A DNA stretch of 11,060 nucleotides, taken from Anaerotignum sp. GTDB lineage: Bacteria > Bacillota > Clostridia > Lachnospirales > Anaerotignaceae. Made by a program: the position numbers and the translations under genes. Below the pieces are notes generated by a model. The model searched no databases. It was not told where the DNA came from and was given only the letters and a program-made list of their open reading frames with translations. The first letter of the stretch is position 1. The number at the start of each line of letters is the position of its first letter. Below are positions 5,541 through 11,060 of the stretch, in pieces. The DNA lies in assembly GCA_017442465.1 (NCBI GenBank), contig JAFRZQ010000041.1, positions 1-11,060 on the forward strand. Reading direction: 5' to 3'.

Positions 5541-6641
5541 TTATTTCATCAGAGATTTTTTATACATATGATAAATATCCTCTCTGGTCAGAGGATAAGG
5601 GAATGTGGCGATCTTGCCGGGCTGTTCCATAAAGCGGTCTGTGTAGTAGTTGAGGTCGTCCTCTGTATATACTGCTTCATGATCCAGCACATCATCCAGA
5701 AAAGCTCCCAATTCTGCTGTATCTGCAAAACCAAGGCATTTCAGAAGGTTTGCTACATGCTCATCACCCGCAGGGAACTGTTCCACATAAGCCTGTGTCA
5801 GAACACCATTTGCCATGCCATGAGCCAGACCTTTTTCATAAGTCAGGAAATAACCCATGCCATGAGGCAAGGAAGTCATGGTCTGCGCGATCGCCGCACC
5901 GCCCAATGCAGACATCAGCATCAGTTTGTCACGGATATCAGCGGGATATTCTCTTGCTCTCAACGCAGGGATACAGTCTTTGAAAATGGACAGGCCCATC
6001 TCCACGATCTTTCTGCTGACATAGTTTGCCTTCACGGAAAGATAGCTTTCGATCAGGTGCGTCAAAGCATCAACCGCAGTATTATTTGTTGTCTTCGCGG
6101 GCAAAGTATCCATATATTTCGGATCCAAATAAGATACCTCTGCAAAAATATGTGCTGCGATACTGGATTTCGTTTTCTTCGCATGGAGTGTCAGGATGGC
6201 ATACTGGGTCACCTCGGAGCCGGTACCTGCCGTAGTAGGTACACAAACGATGGGCAGTGCCTTTGCATCCGCATCCCACAAGGCATCCGTACCTTTTTCC
6301 GGTGCCGCTGCCATAACAGCAATGGCTTTGGAAGCATCCATAGGGGAGCCGCCACCGATACCGATGAAGAATTCCACTCCTTCCTCAATGGCAATCTTTG
6401 CCGCTCTTTCTACGGTTTCTACATCAGGGTTTTCGCCGATCTCATCAAACAGTACCCATTTGATATCCAAAGCATCCAGTGCATCGGTGATATCCTTCTG
6501 GGCGCCATTTTTCTTAGCAGATGTTCTTCCTGTTACGACCATGGCTTTTTTTCCCAGCTTCGCCATAGCATTTTTATGTTCACTCACGCAGCCCCTGCCA
6601 AAATAGCAGTCTGCGGGCATAAAATAACGGAAATTGTTCAT
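5541..6641 (-). CDS. Iron-containing alcohol dehydrogenase (group III ADH)
   Basis: NAD(P)-dependent metal alcohol dehydrogenase, 366 residues, cytoplasmic, interconverting an alcohol and an aldehyde or ketone; the true substrate cannot be read from the sequence. The N-terminal nucleotide domain carries IGIGGGSPMDASKAIA (93-108) and PTTAGTGSEVT (135-145). Metal ligands fit the family: Asp191 and His195 in DALTHLIES, His260 in LPHGMGY, and His274 in GLAHGMANG. Closest in type to butanol or 1,3-propanediol dehydrogenase-like enzymes of fermenting clostridia, where such proteins reoxidise NAD(P)H. The start at 6641 has GGAAGGAG at about 6651-6658. It follows the small acidic gene by 35 bases with no terminator seen, so the two are probably one transcript, ended by the hairpin at 5493-5530. 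Confidence 0.95.
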   Translation of the reverse strand: MNNFRYFMPADCYFGRGCVSEHKNAMAKLGKKAMVVTGRTSAKKNGAQKDITDALDALDIKWVLFDEIGENPDVETVERAAKIAIEEGVEFFIGIGGGSPMDASKAIAVMAAAPEKGTDALWDADAKALPIVCVPTTAGTGSEVTQYAILTLHAKKTKSSIAAHIFAEVSYLDPKYMDTLPAKTTNNTAVDALTHLIESYLSVKANYVSRKIVEMGLSIFKDCIPALRAREYPADIRDKLMLMSALGGAAIAQTMTSLPHGMGYFLTYEKGLAHGMANGVLTQAYVEQFPAGDEHVANLLKCLGFADTAELGAFLDDVLDHEAVYTEDDLNYYTDRFMEQPGKIATFPYPLTREDIYHMYKKSLMK

Positions 6642-6676
6642 TTCAAATCAACTCCTTCCTAATATAATAAGAAAAA

Positions 6677-6931
6677 TCAGCAAAGGAAGTCATACCAGTC
6701 CCATTCTACCGCCATAATGGCTTCAATGGTTTCTTCCGCAGGTTCTTCCAGCAGCTCGAATTCGATCTCGAATTCATGGTAACGTTCCCCTTCAATGGTC
6801 GCTACACCGCTGATGATATAATTTTTTCCTTCGCCTGTAATATATTCCCCTTCCATCATGAGGTCATCTTCCTCCAGATAGAATTTATTCAGTTCATTTT
6901 TGATCTGTTCATCTGTAAATATCAGCTTCAT
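6677..6931 (-). CDS. Small acidic protein of unknown function
   Basis: I do not recognise this 84-residue protein. It is strongly acidic, with many Glu and Asp and few Lys or Arg. It has no signal peptide, no membrane segment and no obvious metal-binding motif; the only cysteine is the last residue. The middle (about 35-60) alternates hydrophobic and charged residues as in beta strands, ending in an EFEIEFELLEE run. The C-terminus is aromatic (VEWDWYDFLC). A good ribosome binding site (AAAGGAGG, about 6940-6947) and a strong promoter support it as a real gene. It sits 35 bases ahead of the alcohol dehydrogenase on the same strand and is probably cotranscribed with it, but a shared function is only a guess. 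Confidence 0.8.
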   Translation of the reverse strand: MKLIFTDEQIKNELNKFYLEEDDLMMEGEYITGEGKNYIISGVATIEGERYHEFEIEFELLEEPAEETIEAIMAVEWDWYDFLC

Positions 6932-6969
6932 TTCGGATTCCTCCTTTATTTCATATCACCTTTAGGTTG

Positions 6970-6998
6970 ATTTTAACATCTTCCTTTTCAACGTACAA
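6970..6998 (-). promoter_or_regulatory. Promoter of the small acidic gene and alcohol dehydrogenase unit
   Basis: -35 TTGTAC (6993-6998), 17-base spacer, -10 TAAAAT (6970-6975), read on the minus strand, predicted start near 6963. It is divergent from the exonuclease promoter in the same 165-base intergenic space. Confidence 0.7.
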
Positions 6999-7041
6999 GG
7001 TTTTATACAAATAAGTTTTTCTTCCTTGCCAGCATATTCCA

Positions 7042-7050
7042 TGGTATACT
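7042..7050 (+). promoter_or_regulatory. Extended -10 promoter of the exonuclease gene
   Basis: TG-G-TATACT (TG at 7042-7043, hexamer 7045-7050) is an extended -10 element. No convincing -35 is seen at the right distance. The predicted start near 7057 gives a short leader before the ATG at 7097. Confidence 0.5.
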
Positions 7051-7080
7051 GTATAGGTAGAAAAAATAAAACAGTATTCC
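7043..7080. repeat. Inverted repeat over the exonuclease promoter
   Basis: GGTATACTGT (7043-7052) and ACAGTATTCC (7071-7080) pair at 9 of 10 positions, separated by 18 bases. The left arm covers the -10 element and the right arm ends just before the ribosome binding site. It could be an operator for a dimeric regulator, or chance in A/T-rich DNA. Confidence 0.55.
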
Positions 7081-7096
7081 TAAAAGGAGTTTTTAT

Positions 7097-7870
7097 ATGA
7101 ACTATATCGTACTGGATCTGGAATTCAACCAGTCCTTTCCCTTCAAAAGCGGTAAAAAAGTAGAGCCTAATCCCGAATGTCCCTTTGAGATCATTCAGAT
7201 CGGTGCTGTGAAATTAAATGAACGTTTTGAACAGCTGGATACATTTGACGCTATGATCCGACCTCAGATCTATCCCCGTCTGCATCCTTTTGTTGAAAAA
7301 ATCACCGGCATCCGTGCAGAAATGCTGGCAGACAAGTCCAGTTTCAAAGAAGCCTATGAAGGCTTCCTGAAATTTATTGGAAACGAACCTGCGATCCTCT
7401 GCACATGGGGTGGAGATGATGTAAAATCCCTTTTCCGCAATATTTTATTCTATGATCTGGATGCAGATGCACTGACCAATCAATTTCTCAATGTGCAGCC
7501 TTTTGCGGCGCAGCATCTGAATCATGAAGCCGGAAAAGCGATCGGCCTGAAAAACGCCGTAGAAGCACTGGGGATCCCGGAAGAAGAGACATTTCATAAT
7601 GCACTGAATGATGCAGTTTATACTGCAAAAATCTTCGCCATCACCCATCCCGCAGAAATCAAAGCAGAAACATTCAATCCCCTGACTATGCTGGCAAAAA
7701 AACCTAAAAAACTTCGCACAAACATAAAAAGCCTTTTCATGTATGTGGAAGAACGACTGGAAAGAGAACTGACAGAAGATGAAAAATCCCTGGTCAAAAT
7801 GGCATATATGCTGGGCAGAAATCACACCTTTGATGCCACTCCTCCCATTAGAAAAAAACCTGAAAAATAA
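7097..7870 (+). CDS. DEDDh-type 3'-5' exonuclease domain protein
   Basis: Predicted metal-dependent 3'-5' exonuclease of the DnaQ/RNase T superfamily, 257 residues, cytoplasmic. The four acidic catalytic positions and the histidine are visible: ExoI YIVLDLEFN (Asp7 and Glu9), ExoII TWGGDDVKSL (Asp107 or Asp108) and ExoIII FHNALNDAVYT (His167 and Asp172). HPFVEKITGI (63-72) is a usual superfamily element. After about residue 190 comes a lysine-rich linker (KKPKKLRTNIK) and a helical tail of unclear role. DNA or RNA substrate cannot be decided; the layout resembles KapD-like or stand-alone exonucleases rather than polymerase III epsilon. The ATG at 7097 has AAAAGGAG at 7082-7089. This is the only plus-strand protein gene, convergent with htrA and sharing its terminator. 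Confidence 0.9.
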   Translation: MNYIVLDLEFNQSFPFKSGKKVEPNPECPFEIIQIGAVKLNERFEQLDTFDAMIRPQIYPRLHPFVEKITGIRAEMLADKSSFKEAYEGFLKFIGNEPAILCTWGGDDVKSLFRNILFYDLDADALTNQFLNVQPFAAQHLNHEAGKAIGLKNAVEALGIPEEETFHNALNDAVYTAKIFAITHPAEIKAETFNPLTMLAKKPKKLRTNIKSLFMYVEERLERELTEDEKSLVKMAYMLGRNHTFDATPPIRKKPEK

Positions 7871-7872
7871 TC

Positions 7873-7905
7873 AAAAAGGACGTCAAATCCAATGACGTCC
7901 TTTTT
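7873..7905. terminator. Bidirectional terminator between the exonuclease and htrA genes
   Basis: Perfect 13-base-pair stem AAAAAGGACGTCA/TGACGTCCTTTTT (7873-7885 and 7893-7905) with a 7-base loop. A-runs on the left and T-runs on the right let it terminate in both directions. It lies 2 bases after the exonuclease stop and 4 bases from the htrA stop. Confidence 0.95.
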
Positions 7906-7909
7906 CATA

Positions 7910-9298
7910 TCATACATTCTTATCGCCAATTTTTATCTCCAGTTCGATCCCTGTGTTCCCATTACGGATCACATACATGTCTACAACACTTCCGACTTCA
8001 GTCTGTCCAACCTGTTCTACCAGTGCATCCATATCCATGATAGTCTGACCATTAAACTGGGTGATAACATCACCGATCTGCAGGCCTGCATCTTCCGCAG
8101 GGCTTCCCTCTACGATCTCAAGCACCAATGCACCTACAGGCAGTTTATACATAGGAGCAGTTTCTTCTGTAATATTTGTCCCGGAAATACCAATATAAGG
8201 CTTTGGCTGTGTGCCTGTTTTCAGCAGTTCTTCTACGATAGGCGTAATATAATTGCTGGGGATCGCATAGCCCATACCTTCTACCATCGAAGAATTATAT
8301 TTTGCTGTATTGATGCCGATCACCTCGCCGCTGGCATTCACCAGTGCACCGCCGCTGTTGCCGCTGTTGATGGCTGCACTCGTTTGTAGGACACCAAGTT
8401 CATTCCCATCCACATGAATGGTCTGTTCTTTCATACTGATGATACCATCTGTTGCAGAAAGCCCCATCCCCATGGCATTGCCGATAGCAATGACCTCACT
8501 GCCTACTTCCAGTGCATCAGAATCACCGAATACCGCTGTGGTCACCTGTTCGATGCCAGCATCATTCAGATCTTTCCAGGCAACAGTCAAAACAGCCAGA
8601 TCGGATTCACTTCTGGTACCGATCACTTTTGCCGGAACGCTAATGTCGTCTTCAAACGTTACATAAATCGTTTTTGCACCTTCTACCACATGATTATTGG
8701 TAGCAATGGCTACGCGACTGTCATCGGAATAGAAAATCACGCCACTGCCAGCACCCTCAGATTCATAGGGAATACTGAATGCACCCCAGTAATTTGTCAC
8801 ACCGGAAATCTTGGTGGAAACACTGACCACCGAAGGTTTTACTGCTTTGACGATATCTGTTGCGGAATAGATTTCACCACTGGAGGCTTTCTGTACTCCT
8901 GAGGGTGTACCACTGACCGCATTTCTTTCCGTCATCAGGTTATCAACCAGGCCATAACCAGCCCCAATGCTTCCGCCTCCGGCGATCCCGATCACCAGAC
9001 AGCCCACAATGAACCTTGCCCATCCTTTTTTCTTTTTGACAGGTTTTTTCACCTGTTCTTCATAATGATATTCTCTTACAGATGGCTGTGGAACAGGCTC
9101 TTTTTCTGTGTCCTCTTCCGGCGCAGCTTCTGCATTTTCAGTCATAGGTTCTTCAGCATCCGTTTCCGGCTGCATTGCAGCACTTTCTTCTATTGTTTCA
9201 TTTTTTATATCCTCTGCTGTGCTTTCAATCTGTTCTTTTATTTCATTATTTTCATCTGTAGTTCTCTTTCTGGGAGTTACATCTTCAAAATCTAACAT
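7910..9298 (-). CDS. htrA: HtrA/DegP-type membrane-anchored serine protease with PDZ domain
   Basis: Trypsin-fold protease that degrades or refolds damaged proteins at the outer face of the membrane. Counting from the ATG at 9298 (462 residues), the order is: acidic, low-complexity cytoplasmic tail (about 5-80), lysine cluster just before one membrane segment (about 94-118), protease domain (about 145-360) and one PDZ domain (about 367-457). The catalytic triad is His203 in TNNHVVEG, Asp233 in SESDLAVL, and Ser315 in NSGNSGGAL. The inside-positive rule places the protease outside. A GTG at 9307 would add three residues, but it falls within the GGGGTGAT ribosome-binding-like sequence that sits well for the ATG at 9298, so 9298 is preferred. 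The gene is monocistronic, with an A/T-rich upstream region carrying hexamer repeats, and ends at the shared terminator. Which of the HtrA paralogues it matches is not certain. Confidence 0.95.
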   Translation of the reverse strand: MLDFEDVTPRKRTTDENNEIKEQIESTAEDIKNETIEESAAMQPETDAEEPMTENAEAAPEEDTEKEPVPQPSVREYHYEEQVKKPVKKKKGWARFIVGCLVIGIAGGGSIGAGYGLVDNLMTERNAVSGTPSGVQKASSGEIYSATDIVKAVKPSVVSVSTKISGVTNYWGAFSIPYESEGAGSGVIFYSDDSRVAIATNNHVVEGAKTIYVTFEDDISVPAKVIGTRSESDLAVLTVAWKDLNDAGIEQVTTAVFGDSDALEVGSEVIAIGNAMGMGLSATDGIISMKEQTIHVDGNELGVLQTSAAINSGNSGGALVNASGEVIGINTAKYNSSMVEGMGYAIPSNYITPIVEELLKTGTQPKPYIGISGTNITEETAPMYKLPVGALVLEIVEGSPAEDAGLQIGDVITQFNGQTIMDMDALVEQVGQTEVGSVVDMYVIRNGNTGIELEIKIGDKNV

Positions 9299-9361
9299 AT
9301 TTATCACCCCAATATGTGTAATTTATTAAGCTTGCTGTCTTTCTTCTCATGCTGTTATTTT

Positions 9362-9419
9362 ACTATAGCAATTTGAACAAAATATGAACATATGATAAAT
9401 TATTTATTATATTATACCA
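9362..9419 (-). promoter_or_regulatory. htrA upstream region with candidate promoters
   Basis: Two alternatives on the minus strand. One is an extended -10, TG-G-TATAAT (9411-9419), with only a weak -35. The other is TATAGT (9362-9367) with a poor -35, TGTTCA (9385-9390), 17 bases away; that hexamer is also one copy of a direct repeat. A TTGAAT (9424-9429) lies 17 bases from TAAATA (9401-9406) as a third possibility. I cannot choose by eye. Confidence 0.45.
9374..9390. repeat. Direct hexamer repeat upstream of htrA
   Basis: TGAACA at 9374-9379 and again at 9385-9390, 11 bases apart (hexamer-N5-hexamer; TGTTCA on the htrA strand). This spacing is that of binding sites for OmpR/PhoB-family response regulators, but the hexamer does not exactly match a consensus I know. 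Confidence 0.5.
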
Positions 9420-9441
9420 CACCATTCAACCAAAAAAATCC

Positions 9442-9470
9442 TTGCATTACTGTTTGTTTTATGATAGTAT
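9442..9470 (+). promoter_or_regulatory. Promoter of the tRNA-Leu gene
   Basis: -35 TTGCAT (9442-9447), 17-base spacer, -10 TAGTAT (9465-9470), predicted start near 9477, about 11 bases before the mature tRNA 5' end. Confidence 0.7.
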
Positions 9471-9487
9471 ATTCAAGCAGTAAATAT

Positions 9488-9571
9488 GCGCTTGTGGCGG
9501 AACTGGCAGACGCATCAGACTCAAAATCTGACGCTGGTGACAGCGTGTGGGTTCGAGTCCCACCAGGCGCA
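9488..9571 (+). tRNA. tRNA-Leu, anticodon CAA
   Basis: 84-base type II tRNA reading TTG codons. The acceptor stem GCGCTTG (9488-9494) pairs with CAGGCGC (9564-9570; one G-T pair), with discriminator A9571. The anticodon stem TCAGA/TCTGA (9515-9519 and 9527-9531) encloses the loop CTCAAAA with anticodon CAA at 9522-9524. A long variable arm CGCTG-GTGA-CAGCG, typical of leucine tRNAs, and a T arm with GTTCGAGTCC follow. The CCA end is not encoded (CTG follows the discriminator). It stands alone between its own promoter and terminator. Confidence 0.97.
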
Positions 9572-9576
9572 CTGCG

Positions 9577-9609
9577 AAACCCTTGATTTTTCAAGGGTTT
9601 TTTATTTTT
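9577..9609 (+). terminator. Rho-independent terminator after tRNA-Leu
   Basis: Ten-base-pair stem AAACCCTTGA/TCAAGGGTTT (9577-9586 and 9591-9600) with a TTTT loop, followed by TTTATTTTT. It starts 6 bases after the tRNA. Confidence 0.93.
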
Positions 9610-9616
9610 CTCCACT

Positions 9617-9640
9617 AAAAAAGAGCCCTGCGGGCTCTTT
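9617..9640 (-). terminator. Rho-independent terminator after the cyclophilin gene
   Basis: Nine-base-pair stem AAAGAGCCC/GGGCTCTTT (9620-9628 and 9632-9640) with a 3-base loop; the minus-strand T-run covers 9617-9622. It starts 3 bases after the stop codon at 9644. Confidence 0.92.
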
Positions 9641-9643
9641 CTT

Positions 9644-10159
9644 TTACATTTTATTAGGTTCGGGATATTCCACACCAAAAGTGTCTACCGTTACTTTCAC
9701 CATGATCTGATCTTCCAGTGGTCTGTCCTGTCTGTTTGTTTTTGTGGCAGCAATTGCATTTACAACTTCCATACCTTCCACCACTTTACCAAATGCAGCA
9801 TACTGGCCATCCAGATGGGGGCTTGTTTCATGCATGATAAAGAACTGAGAACCTGCACTGTGAGGATGCATAGAGCGTGCCATGGACAATACGCCAGGTG
9901 TATGTTTCAGGTCGTTTTTGAAACCTGCCCAGCTGAATTCGCCGGCAATATGATAGCCGGGGCCACCCATGCCTGTGCCTTCAGGGCAACCGCCCTGGAT
10001 CATAAAACCTCTGATAACTCTATGGAAGATTTTACCGTCGTAAAAACCTTTTTTCACCAGAGAAATGAAGTTGTTTACTGTATTAGGGGCGATCTCGGGA
10101 TACAGTTCGGCCTTGATGATGCCGCCGTTATTCAGTTCAAATGTTACGATAGGATTCAT
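9644..10159 (-). CDS. Peptidyl-prolyl cis-trans isomerase, cyclophilin type
   Basis: Cyclophilin that speeds proline isomerisation during protein folding; 171 residues, single domain. There is no signal peptide, so it should be cytoplasmic. Active-site landmarks are KIFHRVIRGFMIQGG (43-57, with catalytic Arg47 and substrate-pocket Phe52 and Gln55), SAGSQFFIM (101-109) and HLDGQYAAFGKV (115-126). The tryptophan that binds cyclosporin in human CypA is His115 here, as expected for many bacterial members. The start at 10159 has AAAGGAGG at about 10168-10175. It is probably monocistronic, with a candidate promoter just upstream and its own terminator downstream. Identification is secure; the protein clients are unknown. 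Confidence 0.96.
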   Translation of the reverse strand: MNPIVTFELNNGGIIKAELYPEIAPNTVNNFISLVKKGFYDGKIFHRVIRGFMIQGGCPEGTGMGGPGYHIAGEFSWAGFKNDLKHTPGVLSMARSMHPHSAGSQFFIMHETSPHLDGQYAAFGKVVEGMEVVNAIAATKTNRQDRPLEDQIMVKVTVDTFGVEYPEPNKM

Positions 10160-10196
10160 AAGGAATCCTCCTTTCTTTCATTAATATCGGTGCTTT

Positions 10197-10226
10197 ATTT
10201 TAACATATAATCATTTTTCCGTACAG
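10197..10226 (-). promoter_or_regulatory. Candidate cyclophilin promoter
   Basis: -35 CTGTAC (10221-10226), 18-base spacer, -10 TAAAAT (10197-10202), very like the TTGTAC/TAAAAT promoter near 6970. It begins 4 bases after the phosphoesterase stop. No terminator hairpin is seen between the two genes, so some read-through is likely. Confidence 0.5.
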
Positions 10227-10229
10227 CCT

Positions 10230-11054
10230 TTATTTCGCTGACAAGGTTACTTCGATCAATTCGGGGCGATTAAAGATACGGAAAGGGAAACTGCTGTTGC
10301 CCAGCCCGCGGCTTACCACCATCACAGTCCCGTCTTTTTCATGCATACCTTCTGTGTATTTCGGAAAAAAGCCCTGATGGGGTGCAAAAATACCCTGACG
10401 CAGGAAAGGAATGATGATCTGTCCGCCATGGGCATGACCTGTAAACACCAGGTCGATATTTTCTTCCACATAGGTATCAAACAATTCCGGTCTGTGGGAA
10501 AGCAGGATATTGAAATGCTCTTCCTGACCTGCCATCAGTGTATGGAGCATCTCACAATAATAAGGGTTTACACTTTTATCCGCCAGACCAATCAGCGTTA
10601 TCGTATCACCATCTTTTTCAATGATGGATTTGCCATTATCCAATACAGTAACTCCCGCATCGATCAGTTTATCCAGCAAAACGTCCCATTCGCCGCTCTG
10701 ATGCTCATGATTTCCGCTGACAAAATATACAGGTGCAATTCCCATGATTTCCTGGATCAGTTCCATAGCACTGTCCACATTTGTTCTGCCTTCATGTCTG
10801 TCCAGAAGATCCCCTGTGATAACGATCATATCCGGAGCAGATTCTTTCATTATTTTCAGGAGAGGTTTCTGTTTTTTTCCAAAAACCTTATTCTGCAGAT
10901 CGGAGACCTGCAAAATTTTATAACCCTGAAATGCTTTTGGAATATCCCCTTCATAATTCATTCTTGTCAGCATAAGGCCGTTATCCTGCCAATACAGAAA
11001 TGCACTTAACAGGAGCCCGCCCAAAATGCATCCCATTGTTTTTTTATATTTCAT
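10230..11054 (-). CDS. Membrane-anchored calcineurin-like metallophosphoesterase
   Basis: Predicted two-metal phosphoesterase of the YkuE-like group, 274 residues. A hydrophobic segment at about 7-22 after MKYKK looks like an uncleaved signal anchor, which would place the catalytic domain outside the membrane. Metal and catalytic motifs in order: VSDLQNK (Asp52), TGDLLD (Asp82), GNHEH (Asn115 and His116), LSHRPE (His187), and TGHAHGGQ (His207 and His209). The first motif is normally DxH; here the histidine is Gln54, which may change one metal site. The natural substrate (nucleotide, lipid headgroup or other phosphoester) cannot be told. The ATG at 11054 is 6 bases from the window edge and the frame is open beyond, so an upstream start and the ribosome binding site cannot be checked. 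Confidence 0.9.
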   Translation of the reverse strand: MKYKKTMGCILGGLLLSAFLYWQDNGLMLTRMNYEGDIPKAFQGYKILQVSDLQNKVFGKKQKPLLKIMKESAPDMIVITGDLLDRHEGRTNVDSAMELIQEIMGIAPVYFVSGNHEHQSGEWDVLLDKLIDAGVTVLDNGKSIIEKDGDTITLIGLADKSVNPYYCEMLHTLMAGQEEHFNILLSHRPELFDTYVEENIDLVFTGHAHGGQIIIPFLRQGIFAPHQGFFPKYTEGMHEKDGTVMVVSRGLGNSSFPFRIFNRPELIEVTLSAK

Positions 11055-11060
11055 GGCCGA

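Noticed and set aside
5568..6662. A 364-residue open frame on the plus strand opposite the alcohol dehydrogenase
   Set aside because: Antisense shadow of a gene with clear metal and NAD motifs; low-complexity Cys/His-rich composition and no ribosome binding site of note.
9305..9307. GTG at 9307 as the htrA start
   Set aside because: It would sit inside the Shine-Dalgarno-like GGGGTGAT, which is well spaced for the ATG at 9298; no good ribosome binding site lies upstream of the GTG.
9470..9480. A short sequence, ATATTCAAGCAG, found both near 1553 and near 9470
   Set aside because: A shared 12-base word is expected by chance a few times in a window of this size, and the second copy has no matching -10 element.
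9488..9571. tRNA-Leu as an attachment site for an integrated element
   Set aside because: No integrase gene, no repeated tRNA 3' end and no foreign-looking genes are seen on either side within the window.
9412..9678. An 88-residue minus-strand frame across tRNA-Leu with a GGTRTHTLSP stretch
   Set aside because: This is the familiar spurious protein obtained by translating the reverse strand of a leucine tRNA gene; it also runs through two terminators.

Overview
The window reads as a stretch of chromosome from a low-to-moderate G+C Gram-positive anaerobe, most likely a member of the Clostridia. The pointers are strong AGGAGG-type ribosome binding sites, A/T-rich promoters close to TTGACA-N17-TATAAT, a perfect CIRCE heat-shock operator, a tRNA gene without an encoded CCA end, a clostridial-type EF-G paralogue and a pyridine-nucleotide-independent type of thioredoxin reductase. 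No mobile element, phage module or CRISPR array is visible. The species cannot be fixed from the sequence.

Layout. Nearly everything is on the minus strand, so transcription runs from high to low coordinates. From the right: a membrane-anchored metallophosphoesterase (11054-10230), a cyclophilin (10159-9644) with its terminator, a tRNA-Leu(CAA) on the plus strand (9488-9571) with its own promoter and terminator, and an HtrA-type membrane serine protease (9298-7910). A DEDDh exonuclease is the only plus-strand protein gene (7097-7870). It converges on htrA through a shared bidirectional terminator. Divergent from it is a two-gene unit: a small acidic protein of unknown function (6931-6677), then an iron-containing alcohol dehydrogenase (6641-5541). 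A cell-wall amidase follows (5492-4941), then an EF-G paralogue (4670-2598), a thioredoxin-reductase-like flavoprotein (2480-1626), and the groES-groEL operon (1457 to the left edge; groEL is cut by the window).

How the genes relate. This is mostly a housekeeping and stress neighbourhood: GroES/GroEL, cyclophilin and HtrA handle protein folding and quality control, the flavoprotein handles thiol redox balance, and the EF-G paralogue acts on ribosomes. Most genes have their own promoter and rho-independent terminator, so they look like neighbours rather than one pathway. The clear exceptions are groES-groEL and the small acidic gene plus alcohol dehydrogenase.

What stands out. No new multi-gene system is apparent. 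The most interesting points are: (1) the thioredoxin-reductase-like protein keeps FAD motifs and a CATC redox centre but has lost the NADPH-binding motifs; (2) a terminator-like hairpin lies between the predicted promoter and start codon of that gene; (3) the amidase Shine-Dalgarno sequence is buried in the terminator hairpin of the gene before it; (4) the EF-G paralogue and the phosphoesterase have changed catalytic or metal-site residues. Promoter and operator calls are by eye and are weaker than the gene calls.
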